Shown here: piece after piece, positions 1 to 7,699 of the stretch
How positions within the stretch are numbered: position 1 is the stretch's first letter
How the letters are laid out: each line of letters starts with the position of its first letter
Assembly: GCA_009781725.1 (NCBI GenBank)
Contig: WQVF01000036.1
Span: 1 to 37,499 of the forward strand
Source: Defluviitaleaceae bacterium
GTDB lineage: Bacteria; Bacillota; Clostridia; Lachnospirales; WQUN01
Direction of reading: 5' to 3'
DNA length: 37,499 bases
Made by a program: the position numbers and the translations under genes
The notes under the pieces: generated by a model
What the model saw: the letters and a program-made list of their open reading frames with translations, nothing else
Databases searched by the model: none
What the model was told of the DNA's origin: nothing

Positions 1-126
1 CTCGTCGTTGCGAGGAGCGAAGCGACGAAGCAATCCAGCAAATCAAACCTTCTGGATTGCTTCGCTTTGCTCGCAATGACAGGCTTTGCATAGATATTCA
101 TGGTTTTTGCTTAGCAAGACAGCTCC
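1..126. repeat. Class A dispersed repeat plus right terminal repeat, cut by the window edge
   Basis: Positions 4-80 form an interrupted inverted repeat, with an arm running from GTCGTTGCGAGGAGC and returning as GCTCGCAATGAC around a short spacer. Related copies are at 20181-20242 and 21289-21360. The tail at 83-126 matches 20249-20289 closely, and its end (101-125) reads as the reverse complement of the terminal repeat found at 20121 and 33099. The left end of this copy probably lies before position 1. No coding content is seen. Confidence 0.75.
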
Positions 127-138
127 AATCTCCTTTTT

Positions 139-1320
139 TTAGGGCATATCAGGGTGGTTATTTGCGAAGTGCTTGAGAATTACAATGGGGTCATACTCCG
201 ATGGGTTGCTGATAGTTACGCCCTCACGTGCGGCCTTCTCAGATACGAAGTACTCATCCGCGCTCTTTTGCCCAAAGCGTAGCATTGCCGGGGTTTCCGC
301 GTCGAAGCTGCCGAATTTGCCATGTCCTTGTACAAAGATACAACCATATGCGACTGGGTCTTTGATTGTGACAGTTTGGCCGGGATATACGGTTAATTCT
401 TTAGCTCCGAAATATGGATTGCCATAGGTTATCCATTTTTCAACATGGGCGTCGTCCTGGGTACATACAACCGGCGGACGGAAATAGGTCTTTTTGTAAT
501 GGGGGTCTACGTTCTTTTCCCAATCCAGCAGACTTAGAACATAGTCCATATCCTGTTGCTTGTCCTCGGGGCAGTTTTCCACCAAAAACTCGAATGGATA
601 TACCTCTCCGGCGGTTACATTTTCATAAACGGAATTAACATCGCTGTTCCATTGTGGCTCGTATGTGAGATAGGAGCCGGGGGCATGGATTACTCCTGGG
701 GGAGTATACCAGCCTGTGCCTAGCTCGATGCGATAGGCACGGGAAAGGTCTGTGATGCGGGTATCCCGTTTCTCATAGTCTAAGAGACGCTCCTTGACCA
801 TTTCCGGAGTGACATCCGGGTCAAAGCCGAAATAGGTATGGGGGAATGTACCGGGATGATTATTAAGCTGTGGCGGAAAATAATATGCCTCTGGTTTGCC
901 AAGGGCACCCACTCTTGCCGCTGCTTCAAAATCCAGATGTACATGGTGGAACAGGGGCTCTTCATAATCGAAGAATTTGCTGTACATAGGCCATGTGCCG
1001 TAGTTATCCATTAGTTCTTTGCCGATGATTTCAGCACCCAGTTCATTGACGAAGTCACGCAAAGTGATAGGCTCACCAGGAGTATCTACATAGCTTAAGC
1101 CCTCATCCGGGGCGGCCAGGGGGCCGTTTTTACAGGTTATAACACTGCTAAACCAGCGTTCCTTGATTGCTCCCCGCTTTGTTCCTAACGCGAAATAATC
1201 ATCTGGATGCAGCTTGAGCCTGCGTCCCGGCTTGGAAAAACGCCGTGGAACAAACACAGGGTTGAGGCGCAGAATGCCATGATTTTTTTCGAAAACATTT
1301 TTGATTACTGCATTGCTCAT
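139..1320 (-). CDS. Cupin-fold sugar isomerase-like protein (class I mannose-6-phosphate isomerase related)
   Basis: The 393-residue protein resembles class I mannose-6-phosphate isomerases, zinc-dependent cupins that interconvert ketose and aldose phosphates. Candidate metal ligands are the HHVHL cluster (H125, H126, H128), the following GKPE (E144) and H213 in PPGVIHAPG, in the order known for the family. It is not a standard ManA: the flanks of these motifs diverge, so the substrate is unknown. The ATG follows a clear SD (GAAGGGAGAG). It lies downstream of a GH4 glycosidase on the same strand, separated by a 116-bp palindrome, which suggests a role in processing a released sugar. That link is inferred from position only. 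Confidence 0.6.
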   Translation of the reverse strand: MSNAVIKNVFEKNHGILRLNPVFVPRRFSKPGRRLKLHPDDYFALGTKRGAIKERWFSSVITCKNGPLAAPDEGLSYVDTPGEPITLRDFVNELGAEIIGKELMDNYGTWPMYSKFFDYEEPLFHHVHLDFEAAARVGALGKPEAYYFPPQLNNHPGTFPHTYFGFDPDVTPEMVKERLLDYEKRDTRITDLSRAYRIELGTGWYTPPGVIHAPGSYLTYEPQWNSDVNSVYENVTAGEVYPFEFLVENCPEDKQQDMDYVLSLLDWEKNVDPHYKKTYFRPPVVCTQDDAHVEKWITYGNPYFGAKELTVYPGQTVTIKDPVAYGCIFVQGHGKFGSFDAETPAMLRFGQKSADEYFVSEKAAREGVTISNPSEYDPIVILKHFANNHPDMP

Positions 1321-1357
1321 AAATTCTCTCCCTTCAAATTGGGTTTATTCAGCTTGT

Positions 1358-1385
1358 ATAATAACTATACTGTAATAATTTGCAA
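1358..1385 (-). promoter_or_regulatory. Candidate sigma-A promoter for the cupin gene
   Basis: Reading the minus strand, TTGCAA (1380-1385) is followed after 16 bases by TATTAT (1358-1363). An alternative TTATAC lies two bases further on. It sits about 40 bases upstream of the cupin start. The spacing is acceptable and the region is AT-rich, but the match is only moderate. Confidence 0.35.
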
Positions 1386-1401
1386 CCGATAAATTATTTT
1401 G

Positions 1402-1517
1402 TATAGCGAACGACTTTCGAAATCGTGATTGTGCGTCGGCCAAAATCAGCCAAAAACGCCAAGTTCGCGTTTTTGGCAGTCCTCCTTCAATCACGTTTCT
1501 CAATGTCGTTCGCTATA
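1402..1517. repeat. Nested 116-bp palindrome between the GH4 and cupin genes
   Basis: The outer arms TATAGCGAACGAC (1402-1414) and GTCGTTCGCTATA (1505-1517) are perfect complements. They continue imperfectly through ATCGTGATTG and CAATCACG. An inner stem GCCAAAAACGC / GCGTTTTTGGC lies at about 1449-1476. It has no T-run typical of a terminator. The right arm overlaps the last codons of the GH4 gene and contributes its TAG stop. It resembles a small non-autonomous palindromic element. No second copy was seen in the window. Confidence 0.7.
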
Positions 1518-2946
1518 GTCGACGCATTTCTTCCACGGTCTTGGTCTGCAATCTTGCGGCTCCTTTTGTCTCTTTTGTAGGCAGCAGCGGGCCTGCCAGG
1601 CGGATTTTTGCTTCGGCTATGGCCTCTTTGTATTGAGGCAACAAGCTTTCACATGCTACCAGCATTTCATCCGTCATCTGGTCGATTTCCGGCGGGGTAC
1701 ATACCGCGCCTGTCAGCGGGTCCATCATCATGGCCTGGCGTAGCAGCACTATATCACCGCTAACGGCAGCCTCCACCGCAAGGCGTTGCACCCATACACT
1801 TTGGGAACATATTGCCGCGGCACCCAAGGGCAAATCCCCTACGATGGGGATAGAGACTCCGTTTCCATCTACATATCCAGGCACTTCTATTACGCATTCG
1901 TCAGGTAAATTGGTAATGCATCCGTTGTTCATTACATTGAAATGGCCTCGATAGACCCTGCCTGTTTCCAACCCTTCTATTATATAGGAGCCATGTTCCT
2001 CGCTACGTTGATCGGTTTTATAGCTCTTGGGCGGCTCATTAAGCCATTTGGGGAAATCCTCTTCAAACCAATTACGCCCCTCGGTACATACTCGAAGGTA
2101 TCCGCCGGTTTCGCCGTTTATCCAGTTTCCAATGTCAATCCAATTAATGATTTCCTCCGGGCGTTTGCGATACCAGGCTACATATTCTGATAGATGTCCG
2201 TTGGATTCTGTTGAGTAATAGCCGAAGCGGCGAAGCATATCTATCCGGACTTTTTCGGTTCGGGACAAGTCGGGGTTATTTTCATAGGCTTCAAGTATTT
2301 TGCCTGTAAGGTCTTCCCCATTATGTTTAACGGAGATATACCAGGTTTGGTGGTTGATTCCCGCGCATATTATATCCACATCTTCTTTCTTGAGGCCCAG
2401 GGCACCGGCTATCTGGTGATGTCCCCCTTGTACGCCATGGCATAGGCCTATGGTGTTGACGCCGCCATATTTATTGGCTGCCCAGGTCATCATTGCGTTG
2501 GGGTTAGCGTAGTTGAGCATAAGCGCGTCGGGGGCCGCCACTTCCCGGATGTCCTTGCAAAAGTCCAGTATTGCCGCAATACCCCGCTGGCCGTACATTA
2601 TGCCCCCGGCGGCCAATGTGTCGCCTACACACTGGTCAACACCATACTTTAGGGGGATTTCGATATCACTTTCGAATGCCTCCAGCATCCCAATACGCAC
2701 GCAGTTGATTACATATTTTGCACCGGTGAGTGCCTCCCGGCGATTGGTTGTGGCATGGATTTTTGTGCCTATTCCATTGCTTTCTAGGTCCCGTTGGCAT
2801 AGCTGTGCAACCATGTCCAGGTTATGTTGGTTGATGTCTGTGAATGCGACTTCGATGTCCTTGAATTCCGGCACAGACATAAGGTCTGAAAACAATGTGC
2901 GGGTAAAGCCCACGCTTCCCGCGCCAATAAACGCTACCTTAAACAT
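1513..2946 (-). CDS. GH4 family alpha-glucosidase/alpha-galactosidase (MelA-like)
   Basis: This is a 477-residue glycoside hydrolase family 4 enzyme, which uses NAD+ and a divalent metal to cleave alpha-glycosides by an oxidation-elimination mechanism in the cytoplasm. The sequence shows the N-terminal Rossmann motif GAGSVGFT (8-15), NYANPN (145-150), CHGVQ (169-173) and GINHQTW (196-202). C169 and H199 are the expected metal ligands. Length is normal. The substrate (galactoside, glucoside or glucuronide) cannot be settled by eye. The start overlaps the end of the upstream HMA-domain gene by 8 bases, so translation is probably coupled. The stop codon falls inside a palindromic element. Confidence 0.88.
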   Translation of the reverse strand: MFKVAFIGAGSVGFTRTLFSDLMSVPEFKDIEVAFTDINQHNLDMVAQLCQRDLESNGIGTKIHATTNRREALTGAKYVINCVRIGMLEAFESDIEIPLKYGVDQCVGDTLAAGGIMYGQRGIAAILDFCKDIREVAAPDALMLNYANPNAMMTWAANKYGGVNTIGLCHGVQGGHHQIAGALGLKKEDVDIICAGINHQTWYISVKHNGEDLTGKILEAYENNPDLSRTEKVRIDMLRRFGYYSTESNGHLSEYVAWYRKRPEEIINWIDIGNWINGETGGYLRVCTEGRNWFEEDFPKWLNEPPKSYKTDQRSEEHGSYIIEGLETGRVYRGHFNVMNNGCITNLPDECVIEVPGYVDGNGVSIPIVGDLPLGAAAICSQSVWVQRLAVEAAVSGDIVLLRQAMMMDPLTGAVCTPPEIDQMTDEMLVACESLLPQYKEAIAEAKIRLAGPLLPTKETKGAARLQTKTVEEMRRL

Positions 2947-3139
2947 CGTAACCCATCTCCTTTATTTCGATTTTAATTGCATCTAATGTGACTTTTTCCG
3001 GGAAGAAAGCAATGCTCACCGTCCCCTTTTTCGCCGATGCTTTAACTGTTTTGACACCTAAATCTGTCAACGCGTTTATTACTGCCTTTTCGCAGTGAGC
3101 GCAGGTCATGCCATTTACCTGTAAGATGATTTCTTGCAA
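2939..3139 (-). CDS. CopZ-like heavy-metal-associated (HMA) domain protein
   Basis: A 66-residue single-domain HMA protein with the metal-binding motif GMTCAHC (C13, C16) and the usual beta-alpha-beta-beta-alpha-beta length. Family members bind Cu(I) and pass it to copper ATPases or regulators. The start is a TTG at 3137-3139, chosen because AAAGGAGG lies seven bases upstream. Longer readings to 3388 would run antisense through the divergent kinase gene. No copper ATPase or CsoR-type regulator is nearby. Instead the gene overlaps a GH4 glycosidase by 8 bases, an odd partner whose meaning is unknown. Confidence 0.85.
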   Translation of the reverse strand: MQEIILQVNGMTCAHCEKAVINALTDLGVKTVKASAKKGTVSIAFFPEKVTLDAIKIEIKEMGYDV

Positions 3140-3226
3140 ATCAATCCCTCCTTTGTGAGTGCATATTACCATATAGCGATAGTCTATGTTAAGATATGCC
3201 AACCCTTGGATTGGAGGCGGCATATC

Positions 3227-4054
3227 ATGAACGATTACATAACACAATGCATCGACGGCATTTTCTTTAAGCTTAAAGAGCCATATGACTTTTCCTTCCT
3301 CAGTAAATACGGCAAGGTTTTCAAGGTCTTCGATGACCAAGATTCTGGGAATATCTGCTTTGGTATGGAAGATGGGGACGAATGGCAATTTATTAAATAT
3401 GCAGGCGCACCTACGATGCGCAGCAATGTAACCTCAGCGGAAGCCATAGAAAGAATGAAGCAAACCATACCCATCTATCAAGATTTAGCCCATCCCAATC
3501 TCACAAAATTAATTAACACAGTTGAAACAAGCAGCGGCATTGCCATGATTTTTGAATGGACAAATGGCGAATGTATGGGTATGCAATACCCTGATTCTCG
3601 TAAAAAGTTTATGGAAATGCCTATAGAAACAAAGCTATGGGTATTCGATGATATATTGGCGTTTCATGCCCATGTCGTGGAGCAGGGCTATGTAGCAATT
3701 GATTTCTATGATGGTAGTATTATATATGATTTTGATGCAGGCAAAACCATTATCTGCGATATTGAGATGTATTCCAAAATGCCTTATACAAACACCATGG
3801 GTCGAATGTGGGGCAGCTCAAGATTTATGTCACCGGAGGAGTTTCAGCTAGGCGCAGCCATAGATGAAGTTACCAATGTATACAATATGGGTGCGACGGC
3901 CTTTGCGTTATTTGGTGAAGGACGAGATAGAAGCATGGGTACATGGAAGTTGAGCATGGAAAAGTTTGAAGTAGCGAAAAAAGCAGCCAGCGACAACAGA
4001 GGCTTGCGGCAGCAGAGCATTGAGCAATTTATCTTGGAATGGAGGGCAGCATAA
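3227..4054 (+). CDS. Protein kinase-fold protein (Ser/Thr kinase-like)
   Basis: The 275-residue protein has a degenerate eukaryotic-type kinase layout: a beta-strand lysine in FIKYAG (K57), a HPNLTKLINT segment, a catalytic-loop-like stretch AIDFYDGSIIYD (158-169), an ICDIEMY in place of DFG (D178), an APE-like SRFMSPEEF (198-206), and an IDEVTNVYNMGATAFAL helix. The catalytic HRD is not conserved, so activity and substrate are uncertain. It could be a small-molecule kinase or pseudokinase. The ATG at 3227 has GGAGG nine bases upstream. It overlaps the Nudix start as TAATG and starts a plus-strand run of tightly packed genes. Confidence 0.7.
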   Translation: MNDYITQCIDGIFFKLKEPYDFSFLSKYGKVFKVFDDQDSGNICFGMEDGDEWQFIKYAGAPTMRSNVTSAEAIERMKQTIPIYQDLAHPNLTKLINTVETSSGIAMIFEWTNGECMGMQYPDSRKKFMEMPIETKLWVFDDILAFHAHVVEQGYVAIDFYDGSIIYDFDAGKTIICDIEMYSKMPYTNTMGRMWGSSRFMSPEEFQLGAAIDEVTNVYNMGATAFALFGEGRDRSMGTWKLSMEKFEVAKKAASDNRGLRQQSIEQFILEWRAA

Positions 4055-5943
4055 TGCGTGTAGTAATTGCCGAGTTAGGTGAATTGAAGGAATATGGGTA
4101 CTCAGTAATCTTTGCCCGTTATGGTGCCAATTGGCTGTTTTGCCGCCACAAAGACCGTGACACATACGAAGTACCGGGAGGTAGAATTGAGCCAGGGGAA
4201 TCCCCATATGAATGCGCAAGGCGGGAGCTGCAAGAGGAAACAGGAGCCGTAAAATTTACTATCCATCCGGCATTTGATTATGCCGTCTATAGGGATGACG
4301 GCTCATCCAACGGCCAGGTTTTTTACGCTGATGTGGAAACCTTAGGCGAGCTGCCACCCGATAGCGAAATGGTGGAAGTCCAGGAGTTCCACACCATTCC
4401 CGATAAGATGACCTATCCGGCTATACAGCCGGTGCTTTATAAAGAGTTGTATAAATGGCTGGGGTTAGATAAAGCGGAGTTGGAATATTGGGATATCCTT
4501 GACAAAGACCGTAGCCACACAGGCCGCAAGCACAGACGCGGCGATAAAATGCAACCTGGGGACTATCATCTGGTAGTCCGGGCATGGATTATGAATTCAA
4601 AAGGCCAATTCCTAATAACCCGCAGAGCCTTCAACAAAATCGGATGGCCTGGTATGTGGGAAATCCCAAGTGGCAGTGCAACGGCAGGGGAAGAAAGCCT
4701 TGAGGCTACAATCCGTGAAACAGAGGAGGAATGCGGCATTGTCCTGCATCCCGACACAGCAGAGCTATTCTCAACATATCAGCAATTTGGCAACGCGTTC
4801 CACGATAACTGGCTTTTCCGGCATGATTTCGATCTATCCGATGTAGTGCTACAAGAAGGGGAAACCATTGATGTCCGTGCCGCAACATGGAGCGAGATAT
4901 CAGCAATGATGGAATGCGGGGAGTTTGTAGATAAGAGTATGTTCCCAGAGTTTGTTTTATTGGAGAGTAAAAAAATAATGGACCTCTTCGGAAATAGGGA
5001 AAACAAGCTTGAAGTGCAGCTTGTTTTGCCCTGTTTCAGAAGAGGTCTAATGAATATCCTAGTCGTAGGCGGAACAAAACTTGTAGGTGTTCACTTAGTG
5101 AGGCAATTATTAGCTGCCGGTCATGATGTAACAATCGCAACCCGGGGCAGAGCCACAGATGAATTTGGTGACAGGGTAAACCGAATTACCATTGAGCGCA
5201 CCGATTCACAAAGCATATCCTGGGCATTAGGTGGCAAACATTACGATGTTGTATATGACAGCCAAGCATACTCATCCAATGAGGTGAAATATCTTCTTGA
5301 TGCAGTATCTTGCAAAAGATATATCGAGGTATCAACGGTCTCCGTATATTATCCGAATTTTGGGCTCAATTTACCTGAGTCGGATTTTGACCCAGCTACT
5401 TATCCATTAAAATGGTGTACAAGAAATGACTTTGAATATGATGAAATCAAGCGTCAGGCGGAATGTGCCATGTTTCAGGCTTATAGCCATGTTCCATCTG
5501 TAGCTGTGCGGCTGCCTCTTGTTATAGGGGAAGATGACTATACCAAGCGGCTGTATTTCTATGTAGAACATATCGTTAAGTCTAAGCCCATGCACATTGA
5601 TAATCCCAACGCCAAATTAGAGTTTATATTTTCATGTGAAGCCGGAAAATTTCTTGCATGGCTTGCAGACAAAGATTTCTGCGGGAGTATTAACGCCGCA
5701 AACTGTGGAAGCGCGACATTGGCTGAAATAATTGCATATGTAGAAGGTACATCAAGTCAAAAAGCCATTATTTTAAATGAAGGGGAAAACGCTCCCCTCA
5801 ACGGTTTCCCGGATTACGGTTTGGACTTGAGCAGGGCAAAGCAGATAGGGTATGAGTTTGCCGATTTGAAGCCCCTATTAAACAGCTTGCTGGATAGTTA
5901 TATCAAGCTTGCAAAATGGGTGGCGAATGATGAAAGAATTTAA
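4054..5943 (+). CDS. Tandem Nudix hydrolase fused to NAD-dependent epimerase/dehydratase (SDR)
   Basis: One open frame of 629 residues contains three domains. Nudix box 1 spans 43-65 (G43, E49, R57-E58, E61-E62, G64) in a YtkD-like hydrolase. Nudix box 2 spans 207-229 (G207, E213, R221-E222, E225-E226, G228) in a domain starting EYWDILDKDR and typical of stand-alone clostridial Nudix proteins. From M333 a short-chain dehydrogenase begins with NILVVGGTKLVG and runs to the end. Nudix enzymes cleave nucleoside diphosphate derivatives such as oxidised dNTPs; the SDR substrate is unknown. Residues 310-332 are encoded by a palindrome with a close copy at 10105. The ATG at 5050 follows AGAAGAGG, so the SDR may also be made separately. 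Start 4054 has GGAGGG upstream. Confidence 0.8.
   Translation: MRVVIAELGELKEYGYSVIFARYGANWLFCRHKDRDTYEVPGGRIEPGESPYECARRELQEETGAVKFTIHPAFDYAVYRDDGSSNGQVFYADVETLGELPPDSEMVEVQEFHTIPDKMTYPAIQPVLYKELYKWLGLDKAELEYWDILDKDRSHTGRKHRRGDKMQPGDYHLVVRAWIMNSKGQFLITRRAFNKIGWPGMWEIPSGSATAGEESLEATIRETEEECGIVLHPDTAELFSTYQQFGNAFHDNWLFRHDFDLSDVVLQEGETIDVRAATWSEISAMMECGEFVDKSMFPEFVLLESKKIMDLFGNRENKLEVQLVLPCFRRGLMNILVVGGTKLVGVHLVRQLLAAGHDVTIATRGRATDEFGDRVNRITIERTDSQSISWALGGKHYDVVYDSQAYSSNEVKYLLDAVSCKRYIEVSTVSVYYPNFGLNLPESDFDPATYPLKWCTRNDFEYDEIKRQAECAMFQAYSHVPSVAVRLPLVIGEDDYTKRLYFYVEHIVKSKPMHIDNPNAKLEFIFSCEAGKFLAWLADKDFCGSINAANCGSATLAEIIAYVEGTSSQKAIILNEGENAPLNGFPDYGLDLSRAKQIGYEFADLKPLLNSLLDSYIKLAKWVANDERI
4981..5047 (+). 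repeat. SD-bearing palindrome, copy 1 (translated)
   Basis: A 67-base imperfect palindrome: GACCTCTTCGG...AAAACAAGCTT, loop, CAGCTTGTTTT...GAAGAGGTC. Compared with 10105-10171 read on the minus strand, I count seven substitutions and one single-base gap. The 3' arm carries GAAGAGG a few bases before ATG 5050, and the 5' arm is its complement, so folding would hide the ribosome site. Here the element is also open in the frame of the Nudix-SDR protein. Confidence 0.85.
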
Positions 5944-6283
5944 CCATACCTTTTGGGGAGCCATTGATAAACTTATCTCCGAGTCAAAAATCATAATAGA
6001 CCGTCCAAAAGGCAGCCGCCATCCCAAATATCCCGATTACACATATCCTCTAGACTACGGCTACCTCGAAAATACAGCCTCAATGGACGGCGGTGGCATC
6101 GATATCTGGAAAGGCACGGGCGGCGGTTATATCGACGCAATAATCTGTACAGTGGATTTATTCAAGAAGGACAGCGAAATAAAAATCCTTATAGGTTGTA
6201 CAGAAGAGGAAAAGCAGCTTGTAGTAAAAGCCCACAATGAGGGAATGCAGAGTGGTCTGTTAATCAGGAGGGATGAGCAATGA
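5930..6283 (+). CDS. Inorganic pyrophosphatase-like small protein
   Basis: A 117-residue protein with the pattern IIIDRPKGSRHPKYPDY, YPLDYGYL and DGGGIDIWKG, as in short clostridial proteins annotated as inorganic pyrophosphatase. The PLDYGYL segment recalls family I pyrophosphatases, which hydrolyse PPi to two phosphates. It is shorter than a full enzyme (about 170 residues) and lacks a clear complete set of acidic ligands, so catalysis is not proven. The start is 5930; ATG at 5927 is an alternative. It overlaps the SDR end by 14 bases, implying translational coupling, and its stop overlaps the next start as ATGA. Confidence 0.65.
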   Translation: MKEFNHTFWGAIDKLISESKIIIDRPKGSRHPKYPDYTYPLDYGYLENTASMDGGGIDIWKGTGGGYIDAIICTVDLFKKDSEIKILIGCTEEEKQLVVKAHNEGMQSGLLIRRDEQ

Positions 6284-7044
6284 GCATCAAAATGATAGTA
6301 ACAGACTTGGATGGCACTTTGCTAAAAACAGATAAATCCATATCGGATTATACAAAAACGATACTGGAGAAATGCCAAAAGTCGGGAATCAAGGTTGTAT
6401 ATGCAACAGGCCGGGGTGGCTCTGCCAAGAAGGTTGCTCCATCTGAGTTCTTTAACGGAGAAATTACCATGAACGGTGCCGTAGCCAGAATCGGCGATGA
6501 TGTCATTTACAATCGTTTGATTCCATATCAAACGGCCCGGCCTATTCTGCTTGCTTGCAATAAACGCGGAATCAAAATCACATCGGAAATAAGCGGTATG
6601 CATTACTCCAATTTTGTTGTATCGGATTTTTGGTCATATCTTACAAATTTTCGTCTTACGGATTTTTCACCACACAAACTGGACGCTGAAAAACTGTATT
6701 CACCTGCGCCGACACCAGAGGAAATACAATTTATAAATCAATTACTTCCGGATAATCTCTACTCAGTTATGAACTACGATATAACCGGGATTCTTTTAAG
6801 CATAATGCACAAGGACGCCACAAAATCCAAGGCAGTAGCGGAGCTTGCGAGAGTTTGGGGGATTTCCTCTAAAGATATCGTTGCCTTTGGGGATGAGGGA
6901 AACGATATTGATTTGCTTGAATATGCAGGCGTGGGAGTGGCAGTAGGCAATGCCTTAGATGAAGTGAAAAGCATTGCCAATCATATCTGCGACACTAATG
7001 ATAATGACGGTATGGCAAAATGGTTGGAGGAAAATGTACAATGA
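6280..7044 (+). CDS. Cof-type HAD hydrolase
   Basis: A 254-residue haloacid dehalogenase-superfamily phosphatase. It begins with motif I DLDGTLLKTD (nucleophile D9), has motif II ATGRGG, a lysine-containing motif III near KDATKSKAV, and motif IV GDEGNDIDLL. The cap is of the C2 type placed between motifs II and III, as in Cof/YidA proteins that dephosphorylate sugar phosphates or phosphorylated cofactors in the cytoplasm. The exact substrate is unknown. It overlaps both neighbours by ATGA (6280 and 7041), so it is probably translated as part of one operon. Confidence 0.88.
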   Translation: MSIKMIVTDLDGTLLKTDKSISDYTKTILEKCQKSGIKVVYATGRGGSAKKVAPSEFFNGEITMNGAVARIGDDVIYNRLIPYQTARPILLACNKRGIKITSEISGMHYSNFVVSDFWSYLTNFRLTDFSPHKLDAEKLYSPAPTPEEIQFINQLLPDNLYSVMNYDITGILLSIMHKDATKSKAVAELARVWGISSKDIVAFGDEGNDIDLLEYAGVGVAVGNALDEVKSIANHICDTNDNDGMAKWLEENVQ

Positions 7045-7697
7045 AGCAGCAGGATAAATCCATACTTACCATCTATGAAACCCTTAACTCCCATTATGGC
7101 AATCTTAATTGGTGGCCTGCCAAGACCCCATATGAAGTCATGGTAGGCGCGGTGCTGACCCAGAACACTGCCTGGGGTAATGTGGAAAAGGCTATCGCCA
7201 ACTTTGGCGAAAATCTTTCTCCCGAAACTGTGCTCCATATGGAAACGGAAGACCTTATAGATATCATTCGTCCAGCTGGGTTCTTTAACCAAAAGGCGGT
7301 TTATCTCAAAGCAGTGACGGCATGGTTTGCGGGATATAGCTTCGATGTCCCAATCGTCCAGCGTGAAACGCTAGAAAAGCTGCGGCCCGAGTTGCTTTCG
7401 GTTAAAGGTATAGGAAAGGAAACCGCTGACTCCATATTGCTGTATGCCTTTGGTTTTCCGACTTTTGTAATAGATGCGTACACCGTCCGCATCTGTGAGC
7501 GGTTTGGTGTTAATGTGGGAAAAGGCTACGATGCTCTCAAAGCGCACTTCGAGGCTAATCTGCCCCAAAACGTGGACATGTATAATAATTATCACGCATT
7601 AATCGTGATGAATGGCAAGGATTATTGTCGAAAAAGCAAACCACGGTGTGGGAGTTGCCCTCTTGAAGAATTATGCAAGAAAGAAGGACTTGCCTAG
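7041..7697 (+). CDS. HhH-GPD DNA glycosylase, MagIII/MpgII-like (3-methyladenine type)
   Basis: A 218-residue endonuclease III-superfamily protein with VLTQNTAW (38-45), the helix-hairpin-helix SVKGIGKETADSIL (120-133), the catalytic aspartate in VIDAYTVR (D145) and a C-terminal 4Fe-4S set C196-x6-C203-x2-C206-x5-C212. At the place of the catalytic lysine of Nth there is E127, which fits monofunctional glycosylases such as MagIII that excise 3-methyladenine rather than lyases acting on oxidised pyrimidines. It starts at 7041 in an ATGA overlap with the HAD gene. Other base-damage genes are nearby: an AlkZ-related protein and a decayed tag. Confidence 0.85.
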   Translation: MKQQDKSILTIYETLNSHYGNLNWWPAKTPYEVMVGAVLTQNTAWGNVEKAIANFGENLSPETVLHMETEDLIDIIRPAGFFNQKAVYLKAVTAWFAGYSFDVPIVQRETLEKLRPELLSVKGIGKETADSILLYAFGFPTFVIDAYTVRICERFGVNVGKGYDALKAHFEANLPQNVDMYNNYHALIVMNGKDYCRKSKPRCGSCPLEELCKKEGLA

Positions 7698-7699
7698 AT

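Noticed and set aside
4-80. CRISPR-like reading of the class A and class B repeats
   Set aside because: Copies are scattered singly over the window, are themselves inverted repeats, and show no regular spacers or cas genes.
2513-2986. 157-residue plus-strand frame within GH4
   Set aside because: Antisense to a well-supported GH4 gene, with no SD and a composition typical of a shadow frame.
3140-3226. Divergent promoters between the HMA and kinase-like genes
   Set aside because: The gap is AT-rich but no hexamer pair with acceptable spacing was convincing on either strand.
3140-3388. N-terminal extension of the HMA protein
   Set aside because: It would run antisense through the divergent kinase-like gene, has no family similarity, and a TTG with a strong SD explains the 66-residue protein.
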